A DNA stretch of 28,363 nt from an uncultured Clostridia bacterium (GCA_945936265.1 CAMETB010000002.1:1-28363), one strand, 5' to 3'. Shown: positions 1 through 6,999, counted from the first letter of the stretch. Notes: generated by a model not told the origin, from the letters alone. Numbers and translations: made by a program.

Positions 1-1
1 A

Positions 2-262
2 GCTCTTAAAGATATAGGCGTTGACAAAATGCACGCCGCGCTCGTCCATTCTCACGGACCGTTTACATGGGGCGATAACGCGTGGAAATCCGTTGAGGCG
101 GCGGTAGTTCTCGAACAGGTTGCCATGATGGCTTACAATACCGAAATGCTTATGCTCGGGGCACAGGGCAAGACCGAGAGAATGCAGGAAACCCTCCTTC
201 GCAAACACTACGACAGAAAGCACGGCCCTAACGCTTACTACGGTCAGGGCAATAAGCACTGA
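2..262 (+). CDS. araD: L-ribulose-5-phosphate 4-epimerase, C-terminal part (5' end outside window)
   Basis: The frame is open from the first bases of the window and stops at 260-262, so only the last 86 residues are present. The enzyme interconverts L-ribulose-5-phosphate and D-xylulose-5-phosphate in L-arabinose use. Visible family hallmarks are the HGPFTWG segment, an AVVLEQVA-like helix (the AraD family has AVVLEEVAKMAY here), and the C-terminal KHGPNAYYGQ stretch, which holds the tyrosine equivalent to catalytic Tyr229 of E. coli AraD. A short GNKH tail follows the usual YYGQ end. An intrinsic terminator lies just downstream, so this is probably the last gene of a sugar-use operon. Internal ATG codons such as the one at 29 are not starts. 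Confidence 0.93.
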   Translation, partial: ALKDIGVDKMHAALVHSHGPFTWGDNAWKSVEAAVVLEQVAMMAYNTEMLMLGAQGKTERMQETLLRKHYDRKHGPNAYYGQGNKH

Positions 263-276
263 AAATATGTAATTTT

Positions 277-304
277 TGCGGCGCAATTTCTGCGCCGCAT
301 TTTT
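277..304 (+). terminator. Intrinsic terminator of araD
   Basis: A perfect 9-bp GC-rich stem (TGCGGCGCA at 277-285 with TGCGCCGCA at 291-299) has a five-base loop and is followed directly by a run of five T. It begins 14 bases after the araD stop codon. Confidence 0.93.
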
Positions 305-689
305 ACTTAAGGAATTTTTATATGTATGAGGTGAAATTTTTATCTGTAAAAATTGATTGGACGGGGCTTTATTCTGAGCCGACGGAGAAATTTTTACGAT
401 TTTTTCACATCTTCAAAAAAATTTTTTTGATTTTTCAAAAGTCGGCACAAGAAGGACGCTCTATTATATAAAATAGGTAGTAAAAAATCAAAAATTGCCT
501 GAAATTTAAAAAACACTTTTGTGCAATCATACGAAATTTTTAAGAAAAAACGGTGATTTAAACGCTTTTTAGCCCGAATTTAAGGAGATATTTCAGAAAA
601 ATTCTTTAAAAATTCGTCGTTATGCACAAAAACGGTATTAAAATTATGCATTTGACTAAAATGCTCATATGAAAAAAATCAAAAAATGC
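305..689. other. AT-rich non-coding spacer between araD and the S10 operon
   Basis: About 385 bases with many A and T runs and no convincing gene. It includes a perfect 16-base palindrome, C-A7-T7-G, at 414-429. A TTGACT at 653-658 and the TTGACT of the S10 promoter at 690-695 are each next to an AAAATGCT octamer (658-665 and 683-690), which gives a loose direct repeat upstream of the promoter. A 49-codon frame at 322-471 was considered and not accepted. The A-tracts may act as a bent or UP-like upstream element, but that is inference. Confidence 0.6.
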
Positions 690-719
690 TTGACTTTATA
701 TATATGTGTGTGATAAAAT
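690..719 (+). promoter_or_regulatory. Promoter of the S10-spc-alpha super-operon (sigma-A type, extended -10)
   Basis: The -35 TTGACT (690-695) and -10 TAAAAT (714-719) are separated by 18 bases. A TG at 711-712, one base before the -10, gives the extended TGnTAAAAT form. Transcription should start near 726, leaving a leader of about 270 nt before rpsJ. The upstream DNA is A/T-tract rich, as expected for a strongly expressed ribosomal promoter. Confidence 0.78.
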
Positions 720-725
720 GTATAG

Positions 726-980
726 GCTTGATGTGCGAAGATGCGAGAGGTTGCCGTAAATGCCCGACTGCTATGGCGTTTACGGGGAATTTTCGCGGAG
801 CGCATTCGATTCACACGGCAGCAGTGCAGCGTTGTGCATCTTCCGTCCGACAGCGTCGGACAAAGTCACCGTTTGCATCTATCCGGACCGGCACAGGATG
901 TAGGTTCGGTTTTGTTAAGCGAGTGATGGAAACACACGGGACGGTGTAAGGAGCAAAAAGTCCCCGTAAAATTTCTGAAT
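726..980 (+). promoter_or_regulatory. Long structured 5' leader of the S10 operon
   Basis: Base composition changes abruptly from AT-rich to roughly balanced after the promoter, without a credible gene. A two-part helix is visible. An outer stem GCGAGA (743-748) pairs with TTTCGC (791-796), and an inner 11-bp stem (754-764 with 775-785, one G-U) has a 10-base loop. A second hairpin pairs GTCCGA (845-850) with TCGGAC (856-861). Near the 3' end an ACGGGAC segment can pair with GTCCCCGT, about 20 bases before the ribosome binding site. Leaders of this kind regulate many ribosomal operons. It does not match an r-protein leader that I recognise, so function is inferred. Confidence 0.5.
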
Positions 981-996
981 CAAGGAGGAAAGCAAG

Positions 997-1308
997 ATGG
1001 CAGTAAATGAGAAGATCAGAGTAAGAGTAAAGGGCTACGATCACAAGTTGGTTGACGCCGCTTCCGAAAAGATCGTTGATGCGGCTAAGAGAAACGGCGC
1101 AACTGTTTCGGGACCGATACCGCTCCCGACGGAGAAAGAAATAGTAACTATTCTCCGCGCAGTACACAAGTACAAGGACAGCCGTGAGCAGTTTGAACAG
1201 CGCACTCACAAGAGACTCATCGAGATAATCAAGCCTTCAAAGAAGGTTGCCGATGCGATAATGAGTCTTGAGCTCCCTGCAGGCGTCGAAATCGAAGTTA
1301 AACTTTAA
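997..1308 (+). CDS. rpsJ: 30S ribosomal protein S10 (NusE)
   Basis: 103 residues, the normal family length, with the conserved GPIPLPT, KDSREQFEQRTHKRL and LELPAGVEIEVKL segments. S10 is a late-binding protein of the 30S head and, as NusE, partners NusB in transcription antitermination. The start has an AAGGAGG site ten bases upstream. It is the first gene of the super-operon. An unusually long gap of 157 bases separates it from rplC. Confidence 0.98.
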   Translation: MAVNEKIRVRVKGYDHKLVDAASEKIVDAAKRNGATVSGPIPLPTEKEIVTILRAVHKYKDSREQFEQRTHKRLIEIIKPSKKVADAIMSLELPAGVEIEVKL

Positions 1309-1338
1309 TTTCGTAAATGCAGGAAACAAGCCAAGCCC

Positions 1339-1437
1339 ACCGTTCAGTAGTAAACGGTAATCCACTGACCGTTTGTAAACTATGATGGCGGAAGGTCAAG
1401 TTGACGTGCCGGCGGCTCCGGTAAAATCAGAACGCCA
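1339..1437 (+). promoter_or_regulatory. rpsJ-rplC intercistronic element with competing hairpins
   Basis: AAACGGT (1352-1358) can pair either with ACCGTT upstream (1339-1344, 8-base loop) or with ACCGTTT downstream (1368-1374, 9-base loop), so the two hairpins exclude each other. Just downstream TGGCG (1386-1390) can close with CGCCA (1433-1437) around two smaller palindromes (1395-1405 and CCGG 1409-1412 with CCGG 1418-1421). The rplC ribosome binding site follows at about 1452. Switch-like control of rplC is inference. Confidence 0.4.
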
Positions 1438-1465
1438 ACCAATAACCTATCAGGAGGAAGCAAAA

Positions 1466-2098
1466 ATGAAAAAAGGAATTATCGGTAAAAAGCTCGGTAT
1501 GACGCAGATATTCACCGAAACAGGTGCAGTAGTTCCCGTCACTGTTATCGAGGCCGGTCCCTGTGTGGTAGCACAGAAAAAAACTACCGAAAATGACGGT
1601 TATGACGCCGTTCAGCTCGGATTTGAAGACGCTTCACCTAAGAATCTGAACAAACCCGAAAAAGGACATTTCGAAAAGGCAGGAGTACCTGCAAAGAGAC
1701 ATCTCAAGGAATTCAGATTTGAAGATGCCGCAAAGTACAACGTAGGCGATGTAATAGCAGCCGATACCTTCGCACAGGGCGACAAGGTCGACGTAACAGG
1801 CATTACAAAGGGCCACGGATACACCGGCGCGGTAAAGAGATGGGGCAACCACATCCTGAGAATGACTCACGGTACCGGACCTATACATCGTCAGGTTGGT
1901 TCAATGGGTGCAAACTCAACGCCTTCAAGAGTATTCAAAAACAAGAAGATGGCAGGTCAGTACGGTAATGAAAAACTCACCGTTCTCAACCTGGAAGTAG
2001 TAAAAGTAGATACGGAGAAGAACCTTATCGCTGTAAAGGGCGCAGTTCCCGGAGCACGCGGAGGAATAGTTGTTCTTCGTGACAGCGTAAAAGCATAA
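1466..2098 (+). CDS. rplC: 50S ribosomal protein L3
   Basis: 210 residues from the ATG at 1466, the usual bacterial length. L3 starts 50S assembly and its central loop reaches the peptidyl-transferase centre. The KGIIGKKLGMTQIF N-terminus and the GSMGANSTPSRVFKNKKMAG loop, the glutamine-methylation region in E. coli L3, are present. The frame is open upstream to 1382, but the 1466 start has an AGGAGG site at 1452-1457 and begins at the conserved N-terminus, so the upstream codons are leader. Confidence 0.98.
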   Translation: MKKGIIGKKLGMTQIFTETGAVVPVTVIEAGPCVVAQKKTTENDGYDAVQLGFEDASPKNLNKPEKGHFEKAGVPAKRHLKEFRFEDAAKYNVGDVIAADTFAQGDKVDVTGITKGHGYTGAVKRWGNHILRMTHGTGPIHRQVGSMGANSTPSRVFKNKKMAGQYGNEKLTVLNLEVVKVDTEKNLIAVKGAVPGARGGIVVLRDSVKA

Positions 2099-2116
2099 GC
2101 GAAGGAGGGAAAAACG

Positions 2117-2740
2117 ATGCCAAATATCAAAGTTGTTAATATGACAGGCGCACAGGTAGGCGAAATCGCTTTGTCCGATACCGTATTCGGTGCCGACGTC
2201 AACGAGGCTGTCCTCCACGCAGCAGTAAGAGCATACCTTCTCAATCAGAGACAGGGAACACAGTCGACGCTCACGAGAAGTGAGGTTTCCGGCGGCGGAC
2301 GCAAGCCTTGGAAACAGAAGGGCACGGGCAGAGCAAGACAGGGCTCCACGAGATCTCCTCAATGGACTCACGGCGGAGTAGCACTCGGACCGAAACCCCG
2401 TTCTTACCGCACAAAATTAAACAAGAAGGTAAAGCAGATAGCTATGTTCAGCGCACTCAGCTCCAAGGTAGCCGATAACGAGATGATCGTTGTTGACGCT
2501 ATAACGGCAACAGAGTATAAAACCAAAGCAATGGTTGCTATGCTCGCCGCAATAGGAGCAGGCAAGAAGAGCCTTGTCGTTCTTGAAGCGCCTGACACAA
2601 TAGTTACAAAGAGCCTTTCAAACATCCCCGGCGTGAAGGTAGCATACGCAAACACGCTCAATGTATACGACATTCTCGACTGCAATACGATAGTATTCGC
2701 ACAGGCTGCCGTATCTAAAGTAGAGGAGGTGTACGCATAA
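2117..2740 (+). CDS. rplD: 50S ribosomal protein L4
   Basis: 207 residues, normal for the family. L4 binds 23S rRNA domain I, and its long basic loop lines the peptide exit tunnel. The loop is recognisable (SGGGRKPWKQKGTGRARQG and the following WTHGGVALGP). In E. coli L4 represses the S10 operon, but that leader RNA is not known to be conserved in Bacillota. GGAGGG lies about nine bases upstream of the start. The TAA stop overlaps the next ATG by one base (TAATG), so L4 and L23 are probably translationally coupled. Confidence 0.98.
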   Translation: MPNIKVVNMTGAQVGEIALSDTVFGADVNEAVLHAAVRAYLLNQRQGTQSTLTRSEVSGGGRKPWKQKGTGRARQGSTRSPQWTHGGVALGPKPRSYRTKLNKKVKQIAMFSALSSKVADNEMIVVDAITATEYKTKAMVAMLAAIGAGKKSLVVLEAPDTIVTKSLSNIPGVKVAYANTLNVYDILDCNTIVFAQAAVSKVEEVYA

Positions 2741-3033
2741 TGAAATTTGCTCAGGACATAATCCTTAAACCGATTATAACAGAGAAATCGACCGACGGCA
2801 TATCTTCAAAGAGATATACCTTCAAGGTAGCGACCAGCGCAACGAAACCCGAAATTGCAAAAGCAGTCGAGGAACTTTTCGGAGTTAAGGTTGCAAGCGT
2901 AAACACGATAAACATGAAAAAGAAACCGAAAAGACTCGGATACCACGCAGGCTACACTGCCGAATGGAAAAAGGCAATAGTAACACTTGATGCTTCATCC
3001 AAGGAAATCGAGTTCTTTAACGGCATGAACTGA
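2740..3033 (+). CDS. rplW: 50S ribosomal protein L23
   Basis: 97 residues. L23 sits at the rim of the peptide exit tunnel and is the docking site for trigger factor and signal recognition particle. The IITEKSTDG opening, the VASVNTINMKKKPKRLG segment and WKKAIVTL near the end match the family. Its start overlaps the rplD stop by one base, with GGAGG inside the rplD 3' end. Confidence 0.97.
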   Translation: MKFAQDIILKPIITEKSTDGISSKRYTFKVATSATKPEIAKAVEELFGVKVASVNTINMKKKPKRLGYHAGYTAEWKKAIVTLDASSKEIEFFNGMN

Positions 3034-3051
3034 TAACGGGAGGCAGTTGAA

Positions 3052-3879
3052 ATGGCAACAATGAAATATAAACCGACCACACCGTCAAGAAGGCACATGT
3101 CGGTAGCATCTTTCGACGAGGTAACAAAGTTCACCCCTGAGAAGAGCTTAATTGAAATAAAGAAGAAAAATTCCGGCCGTAACAACTACGGCAAAATCAC
3201 CGTTCGTCACCAGGGCGGCGGAAACAAGCAGAAGTACAGAATAATAGACTTCAAAAGGGACGACGCTTCCGCAAAGGTTATCGGTATAGAGTACGACCCG
3301 AACAGAACCTCTTATATAGCGCTTGTTGAAAACGACGAGGGCAAAAAGAGCTATGTTGTCGCTCCTCTCGGAGTTACCGACGGAGACATTCTCTACTCGG
3401 GAGCAGATGCCGACATAAAGCCGGGTAATACGCTTCCCATTGAAAATATACCGGTAGGTACCATTATCCATAACATCGAGCTTTATCCCGGCAAGGGCGG
3501 ACAGCTTGTCCGTACCGCAGGAGCACAGGCTCAGCTTATGGCTAAGGAAAACGGCATGGCTCAGGTAAGGCTTCCCTCAGGCGAGGTAAGACTTGTAAGA
3601 CTTGATTGCAGAGCGACCATAGGTCAGGTAGGCAATATCGAGCACGATACCGTTAAAGTAGGAAAAGCCGGAAAGACACGCCATATGGGCATTCGTCCTA
3701 CCGTCCGCGGTTCCGTCATGAACCCTTGCGATCACCCTCACGGTGGTGGTGAAGGTAAATCTCCTGTCGGACGCCCGGGACCTGTTACTCCTTGGGGCAA
3801 GCCTGCTCTCGGATACAAGACGAGAAACAAGAAGGCAAGAACCAACAAGTATATTGTAAAGCGTAGAAACGGCAGATAA
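3052..3879 (+). CDS. rplB: 50S ribosomal protein L2
   Basis: 275 residues, normal length. L2 is the most conserved large-subunit protein and is needed for subunit joining and peptidyl-transferase activity. The C-terminal extension carries MNPCDHPHGGGEGKSPVGRPG, split here by its conserved histidines and glycines, which includes the functionally important histidine equivalent to E. coli His229. GGGAGG lies eleven bases before the start. Confidence 0.98.
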   Translation: MATMKYKPTTPSRRHMSVASFDEVTKFTPEKSLIEIKKKNSGRNNYGKITVRHQGGGNKQKYRIIDFKRDDASAKVIGIEYDPNRTSYIALVENDEGKKSYVVAPLGVTDGDILYSGADADIKPGNTLPIENIPVGTIIHNIELYPGKGGQLVRTAGAQAQLMAKENGMAQVRLPSGEVRLVRLDCRATIGQVGNIEHDTVKVGKAGKTRHMGIRPTVRGSVMNPCDHPHGGGEGKSPVGRPGPVTPWGKPALGYKTRNKKARTNKYIVKRRNGR

Positions 3880-3893
3880 GGGAGGAGAGAATA

Positions 3894-4175
3894 ATGAGCA
3901 GAAGTTTGAAAAAAGCGCCTTATGTAGAAGAAAAACTCTTCAACCGCATCCAGGCAATGAATGAGAAGGGCGAAAAGAAGGTTATTAAAACATGGTCTCG
4001 CTCTTCGACGATATTCCCGGAGTTTGTAGGACATACAATAGCCGTTCACAACGGTAAAACTCATGTTCCGGTATATGTAACCGAAGATATGGTAGGACAC
4101 AAACTCGGCGAGTTTGCGCTTACAAGAACATTCAAAGGTCACGCAGGATCAAAAACTTCAAATAACGGTAAATAA
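3894..4175 (+). CDS. rpsS: 30S ribosomal protein S19
   Basis: 93 residues. S19 forms a 30S head complex with S13 and contacts tRNA and the B1 intersubunit bridges. Family hallmarks are the MSRSLKKAPYV start, KTWSRSSTI, FVGHTIAVHNGKTHVPVYV and HKLGEFA segments. GGGAGGAG lies seven to eight bases upstream, and the gap to rplB is 14 bases. Confidence 0.98.
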   Translation: MSRSLKKAPYVEEKLFNRIQAMNEKGEKKVIKTWSRSSTIFPEFVGHTIAVHNGKTHVPVYVTEDMVGHKLGEFALTRTFKGHAGSKTSNNGK

Positions 4176-4195
4176 CAGGAGGCTAACGCATCACA

Positions 4196-4534
4196 ATGGA
4201 AGCAAAAGCATACCTTTATGATGTTCGCATCGCTCCGCGCAAAGTACAAATCGTTCTTGACCTTATTCGTGGCAAGGATGTTGATATGGCAGCTGCAATC
4301 CTTAAGAACACTCCTAAGAGCGCAGCGGAATATCTTGAGAAACTTCTCAAAAGCGCAGTAGCTAATGCTGAAAACAATCATCAAATGGACAAATCAAAAC
4401 TTTATATTTCCAAGTGTTTCGTAACTCCGGGCAGTCACATGCTCAAAAGAGTAATGCCCAGAGGTAAGGGAAGCGCGAACAGAATATTGAAGAGAACCAG
4501 CCACATCACTCTTGAAGTGGCTGAGAAAGAGTAA
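4196..4534 (+). CDS. rplV: 50S ribosomal protein L22
   Basis: 112 residues, normal for the family. L22 contacts all 23S rRNA domains, and its beta-hairpin lines the exit tunnel near the macrolide site. The RIAPRKVQIVLDLIRGK opening and the MKRVMPRGKGSANRILKRTSHIT-like hairpin region (here LKRVMPRGKGSANRILKRTS) are clear. AGGAGG is found 14 bases before the ATG, a somewhat long spacing. Confidence 0.97.
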   Translation: MEAKAYLYDVRIAPRKVQIVLDLIRGKDVDMAAAILKNTPKSAAEYLEKLLKSAVANAENNHQMDKSKLYISKCFVTPGSHMLKRVMPRGKGSANRILKRTSHITLEVAEKE

Positions 4535-4547
4535 GGAGGACGCTGAG

Positions 4548-5309
4548 ATGGGACAGAAAGTCAATCCGCACGGCTTACGTGTCGGAGTAATCAAGGACTG
4601 GGATTCGAGATGGTACGCTTCTGACGAAAAGTTCGGCGATATCCTCGTATCCGATTACAATCTGAGAAAGTTTTTGAAGAACAAACTTCTCAGCGCAGGA
4701 ATTTCCAAGATAGAAATCGAGAGAGATTCCAAAGAAACCGTTAAGGTGTTTATTCACTGTGCAAAGCCCGGTATGATAATAGGTAAGGGCGGCACGGAAA
4801 TCGATAAGCTCAGAGAGGACATTGAAAAGCTTACCGGTAAGAAGGCATCTGTAAATGTAGTTGAAGTAAAACCGATAGATCTCGACGCACAGCTTGTTGC
4901 CGAGAATATCGCAAGCCAGCTTGAAAGACGTATAGCATTCCGTCGTGCAATGAAACAGGCGATAGGAAGAACAATGCGTCTCGGAGCAAAGGGTATAAAG
5001 ATAGCTGTAAGCGGTCGTCTTGGCGGCGCCGAGATAGCTCGTACCGAACATTATCACGAGGGAACCATACCGCTTCAGACACTCAGAGCCGACATAGACT
5101 ACGGTTTCTGGGAAGCGAACACAACATACGGTAAAATCGGCGTAAAGGTATGGATTTACAAAGGAGAAGTTCTCTCCGAGGTATCCAAAACCACCGAGGA
5201 AAAGACCGACCGTCCGAAGAGAAAATTTCAGAAGGACAACAGAGGCACCGACCGTAATGCGCGCAGAGCACCCCGTGCTCCCAAAGCTACCGAAGGAGGC
5301 GAGCACTGA
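4548..5309 (+). CDS. rpsC: 30S ribosomal protein S3
   Basis: 253 residues from the ATG at 4548, preceded by AAGGAGG at 4533-4539. The frame extends upstream to 4512 into rplV, but the conserved MGQKVNPHG start fixes the true start. S3 sits at the mRNA entry channel and contributes helicase activity. Its type-2 KH domain motif GKGG lies at residues 79-82. The last 35 residues form a charged, Arg/Lys-rich tail (RPKRKFQKDNRG and onward), slightly longer than in many bacteria. The stop overlaps rplP (TGATG). Confidence 0.98.
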   Translation: MGQKVNPHGLRVGVIKDWDSRWYASDEKFGDILVSDYNLRKFLKNKLLSAGISKIEIERDSKETVKVFIHCAKPGMIIGKGGTEIDKLREDIEKLTGKKASVNVVEVKPIDLDAQLVAENIASQLERRIAFRRAMKQAIGRTMRLGAKGIKIAVSGRLGGAEIARTEHYHEGTIPLQTLRADIDYGFWEANTTYGKIGVKVWIYKGEVLSEVSKTTEEKTDRPKRKFQKDNRGTDRNARRAPRAPKATEGGEH

Positions 5310-5737
5310 TGTTAATGCCTAAAAGAGTAAAATACAGAAGAGTACAGAGAGGCCGTCTTAAAGGTAAGGCTTCAAGAGGCAATACTCTTTCAAACGGACA
5401 GTACGGTCTTGTTGCGCTTGAGCCTGCATGGATCACCGCAAATCAGATCGAGGCAGCCCGTATAGCCATGACGAGATACACACGCCGTGGCGGACAGGTA
5501 TGGATAAAGATATTCCCGGACAAACCGATAACGGAAAAGCCCGCCGAGACCCGTATGGGTTCCGGTAAAGGTTCACCCGAGTATTGGGTAGCAGTTGTAA
5601 AGCCGGGCAGAGTTCTTTTCGAGATGGACGGCGTATCCGAGGAAATAGCAAAAGAGGCTATGCGTCTCGCTATGCACAAGCTCCCTATCAAATGCAAATT
5701 TGTAGAGAAAGAGCAAATCGTAGAAGTGGAGGAATAA
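5309..5737 (+). CDS. rplP: 50S ribosomal protein L16
   Basis: 142 residues beginning MLMPKRVKYRR. The extra Met-Leu before MPKR is common in this family. L16 organises the A-site region of the 50S central protuberance. ARIAMTRYTRRGGQVWIKIFP and TRMGSGKGSPEYWVAVVKPG match the conserved core. The start overlaps the rpsC stop by one base, with GGAGG inside the rpsC end, suggesting coupling. A second in-frame ATG at 5315 is a possible alternative start. Confidence 0.97.
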   Translation: MLMPKRVKYRRVQRGRLKGKASRGNTLSNGQYGLVALEPAWITANQIEAARIAMTRYTRRGGQVWIKIFPDKPITEKPAETRMGSGKGSPEYWVAVVKPGRVLFEMDGVSEEIAKEAMRLAMHKLPIKCKFVEKEQIVEVEE

Positions 5738-5741
5738 GGCT

Positions 5742-5930
5742 GTGAAAACTACTGAGATCAGAAATTTGAGCGTTGCCGAGTTGGAAGGCAAGCTTAAAGA
5801 ACTTAAAGAAGAGCTTTTCAATCTTCGTTTCCAGCATGCAATAAACCAGCTCGACAATCCCCACAAGATAGCAGATGTCAAAAAGGACATCGCACGCGTA
5901 AAAACCATTCTCACTGAGAAGAACGCATAA
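5742..5930 (+). CDS. rpmC: 50S ribosomal protein L29
   Basis: 62 residues, starting at a GTG codon (5742) with GGAGG at 5728-5732. L29 is a small helical-hairpin protein beside the exit tunnel next to L23. The LRNLS-like start (here IRNLSVAELEGKLKELKEEL), FNLRFQ and IARVKTIL segments match the family. Only four bases separate it from rplP. Confidence 0.96.
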   Translation: MKTTEIRNLSVAELEGKLKELKEELFNLRFQHAINQLDNPHKIADVKKDIARVKTILTEKNA

Positions 5931-5947
5931 GTGGAGGAGAACGAGCA

Positions 5948-6208
5948 ATGACAGAAACACGCAACCTCAGAAAAACAAGAGTGGGCATAGTCGCAAGCAA
6001 CAAGATGGACAAAACCATCGTAGTTGCTATACAGGATAATGTAAAGCATCCCGTATACGGCAAGATAGTAAAGCGCACCGCAAAGTTGCACGCTCACGAT
6101 GAGAAGAACGAATGTGCTATCGGCGACAGAGTAGAGGTAATGGAAACAAGACCTCTTTCGAAGACGAAGAGATGGCGCCTTGTTCGCATAATAGAGAAAG
6201 CAAAATAA
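5948..6208 (+). CDS. rpsQ: 30S ribosomal protein S17
   Basis: 86 residues with the OB-fold protein's RNLRKTRVGIVASNKMDKTIVV start, YGKIVKRTAKLHAHDE middle and GDRVEVMETRPLSKTKRWRLV core. S17 is a primary binder of the 16S rRNA 5' domain. GGAGG lies about ten bases upstream. A 64-base gap with a strong hairpin separates it from rplN. Confidence 0.97.
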   Translation: MTETRNLRKTRVGIVASNKMDKTIVVAIQDNVKHPVYGKIVKRTAKLHAHDEKNECAIGDRVEVMETRPLSKTKRWRLVRIIEKAK

Positions 6209-6217
6209 TCCTTTGAG

Positions 6218-6237
6218 GGTACATCGTGCGATGTGCC
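6218..6237 (+). other. Intercistronic hairpin between rpsQ and rplN
   Basis: GGTACATC (6218-6225) pairs with GATGTGCC (6230-6237) around a GTGC tetraloop, with one U-G pair. No T-run follows, so it is not a typical terminator. It could be an mRNA stability or processing element. Confidence 0.55.
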
Positions 6238-6272
6238 GAATTTCAGGGAAACCTTATTAGGAGGATAAACAA

Positions 6273-6641
6273 GTGATTCAGCAGCAGAGTTATATGAAAG
6301 TCGCTGACAACACCGGAGCAAAAGAGCTCATGTGCATAAGAGTCCTCGGCGGTACCGGCAGAAGATACGCCAATATCGGGGATGTTGTAGTATGCGCAGT
6401 AAAGAAAGCCACTCCCGGCGGAGTTGTTAAAAAAGGCGATGTTGTAAAGGCTGTAGTCGTAAGAAGCGTCAAAGGACTTCACCGTCCCGACGGTTCGTAT
6501 ATCAGATTCGACGAGAACGCAGCCGTAATAATAAAGGAAGACAAGACACCCAGAGGAACGCGTATCTTTGGGCCGGTAGCAAGAGAGCTTCGTGAAAAAG
6601 ATTATACGAAGATACTCTCACTCGCTCCCGAAGTACTTTAA
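6273..6641 (+). CDS. rplN: 50S ribosomal protein L14
   Basis: 122 residues, the exact family length, starting at GTG (6273) with AGGAGG at 6260-6265. L14 forms an intersubunit bridge and is the docking site of the silencing factor RsfS. MIQQQSYMKVADNTGAKEL, then GDVVVCAVKKATPGGVVKKGDV and RGTRIFGPVARELR, are all diagnostic. Confidence 0.98.
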   Translation: MIQQQSYMKVADNTGAKELMCIRVLGGTGRRYANIGDVVVCAVKKATPGGVVKKGDVVKAVVVRSVKGLHRPDGSYIRFDENAAVIIKEDKTPRGTRIFGPVARELREKDYTKILSLAPEVL

Positions 6642-6655
6642 GGAGGTAAGTGATA

Positions 6656-6985
6656 ATGAAAAAGGTTCATGTAAAGCGTGACGATACAGTTGTCGTTATC
6701 TCCGGAGACGATAAGGGTGTTAAGGGAAAAGTTCTGGCTGTAAGCCCCGAAGAAGGCAAGGTAATAGTACAGGGTGCGAACATCGTAACCAAGCACACCA
6801 AGCCGAGAAGACAGGGCGAGGCAGGCGGAATAGTAAAGGTAGAGGGCGCTATGTATGCTTCAAAGGTACAGATAGTATGCTCCAACACCAAGTGTGCCAA
6901 CTATGACAAGGCAACGAGAATAAAGCATGTAATGAAGGACGGCAAAAAGGTCCGCGTATGTGCTAAATGCGGCAAAGAGCTTTAA
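6656..6985 (+). CDS. rplX: 50S ribosomal protein L24 with C-terminal zinc-ribbon cysteines
   Basis: 109 residues from the ATG at 6656. An in-frame GTG at 6650 is only three bases from the AGGAGG at 6641-6646, so the ATG (nine bases away) is preferred. L24 is an early 23S rRNA binder with an N-terminal KOW domain (DDTVVVISGDDKGVKGKV). The C-terminal part carries Cys75, Cys80, Cys102 and Cys105 in a C-x4-C and C-x2-C layout able to bind zinc, whereas many bacterial L24 proteins have lost these cysteines. Metal binding is inference. Confidence 0.97.
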   Translation: MKKVHVKRDDTVVVISGDDKGVKGKVLAVSPEEGKVIVQGANIVTKHTKPRRQGEAGGIVKVEGAMYASKVQIVCSNTKCANYDKATRIKHVMKDGKKVRVCAKCGKEL

Positions 6986-6999
6986 GGAGGAGACCGGAT

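Noticed and set aside
322..471. 49-codon open frame in the AT-rich spacer after araD, with AAGGAA upstream
   Set aside because: Residues reflect AT-rich composition (many Phe, Ile, Lys), the binding site is weak, it has no promoter of its own after the terminator, and there is no recognisable domain.
686..949. Open frames of 61-87 codons inside the S10 leader
   Set aside because: They begin at or near the promoter, lack ribosome binding sites, overlap one another in different frames, and resemble no protein family.
1382..1465. A longer N-terminus for L3
   Set aside because: The ATG at 1466 has the AGGAGG site and the conserved L3 start. The upstream codons do not match the family and overlap a foldable RNA element.
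4575..5306. Antisense open frame of 243 codons over rpsC
   Set aside because: It is a shadow of the S3 gene, with low-complexity Tyr/Leu/Cys-rich translation and no binding site.
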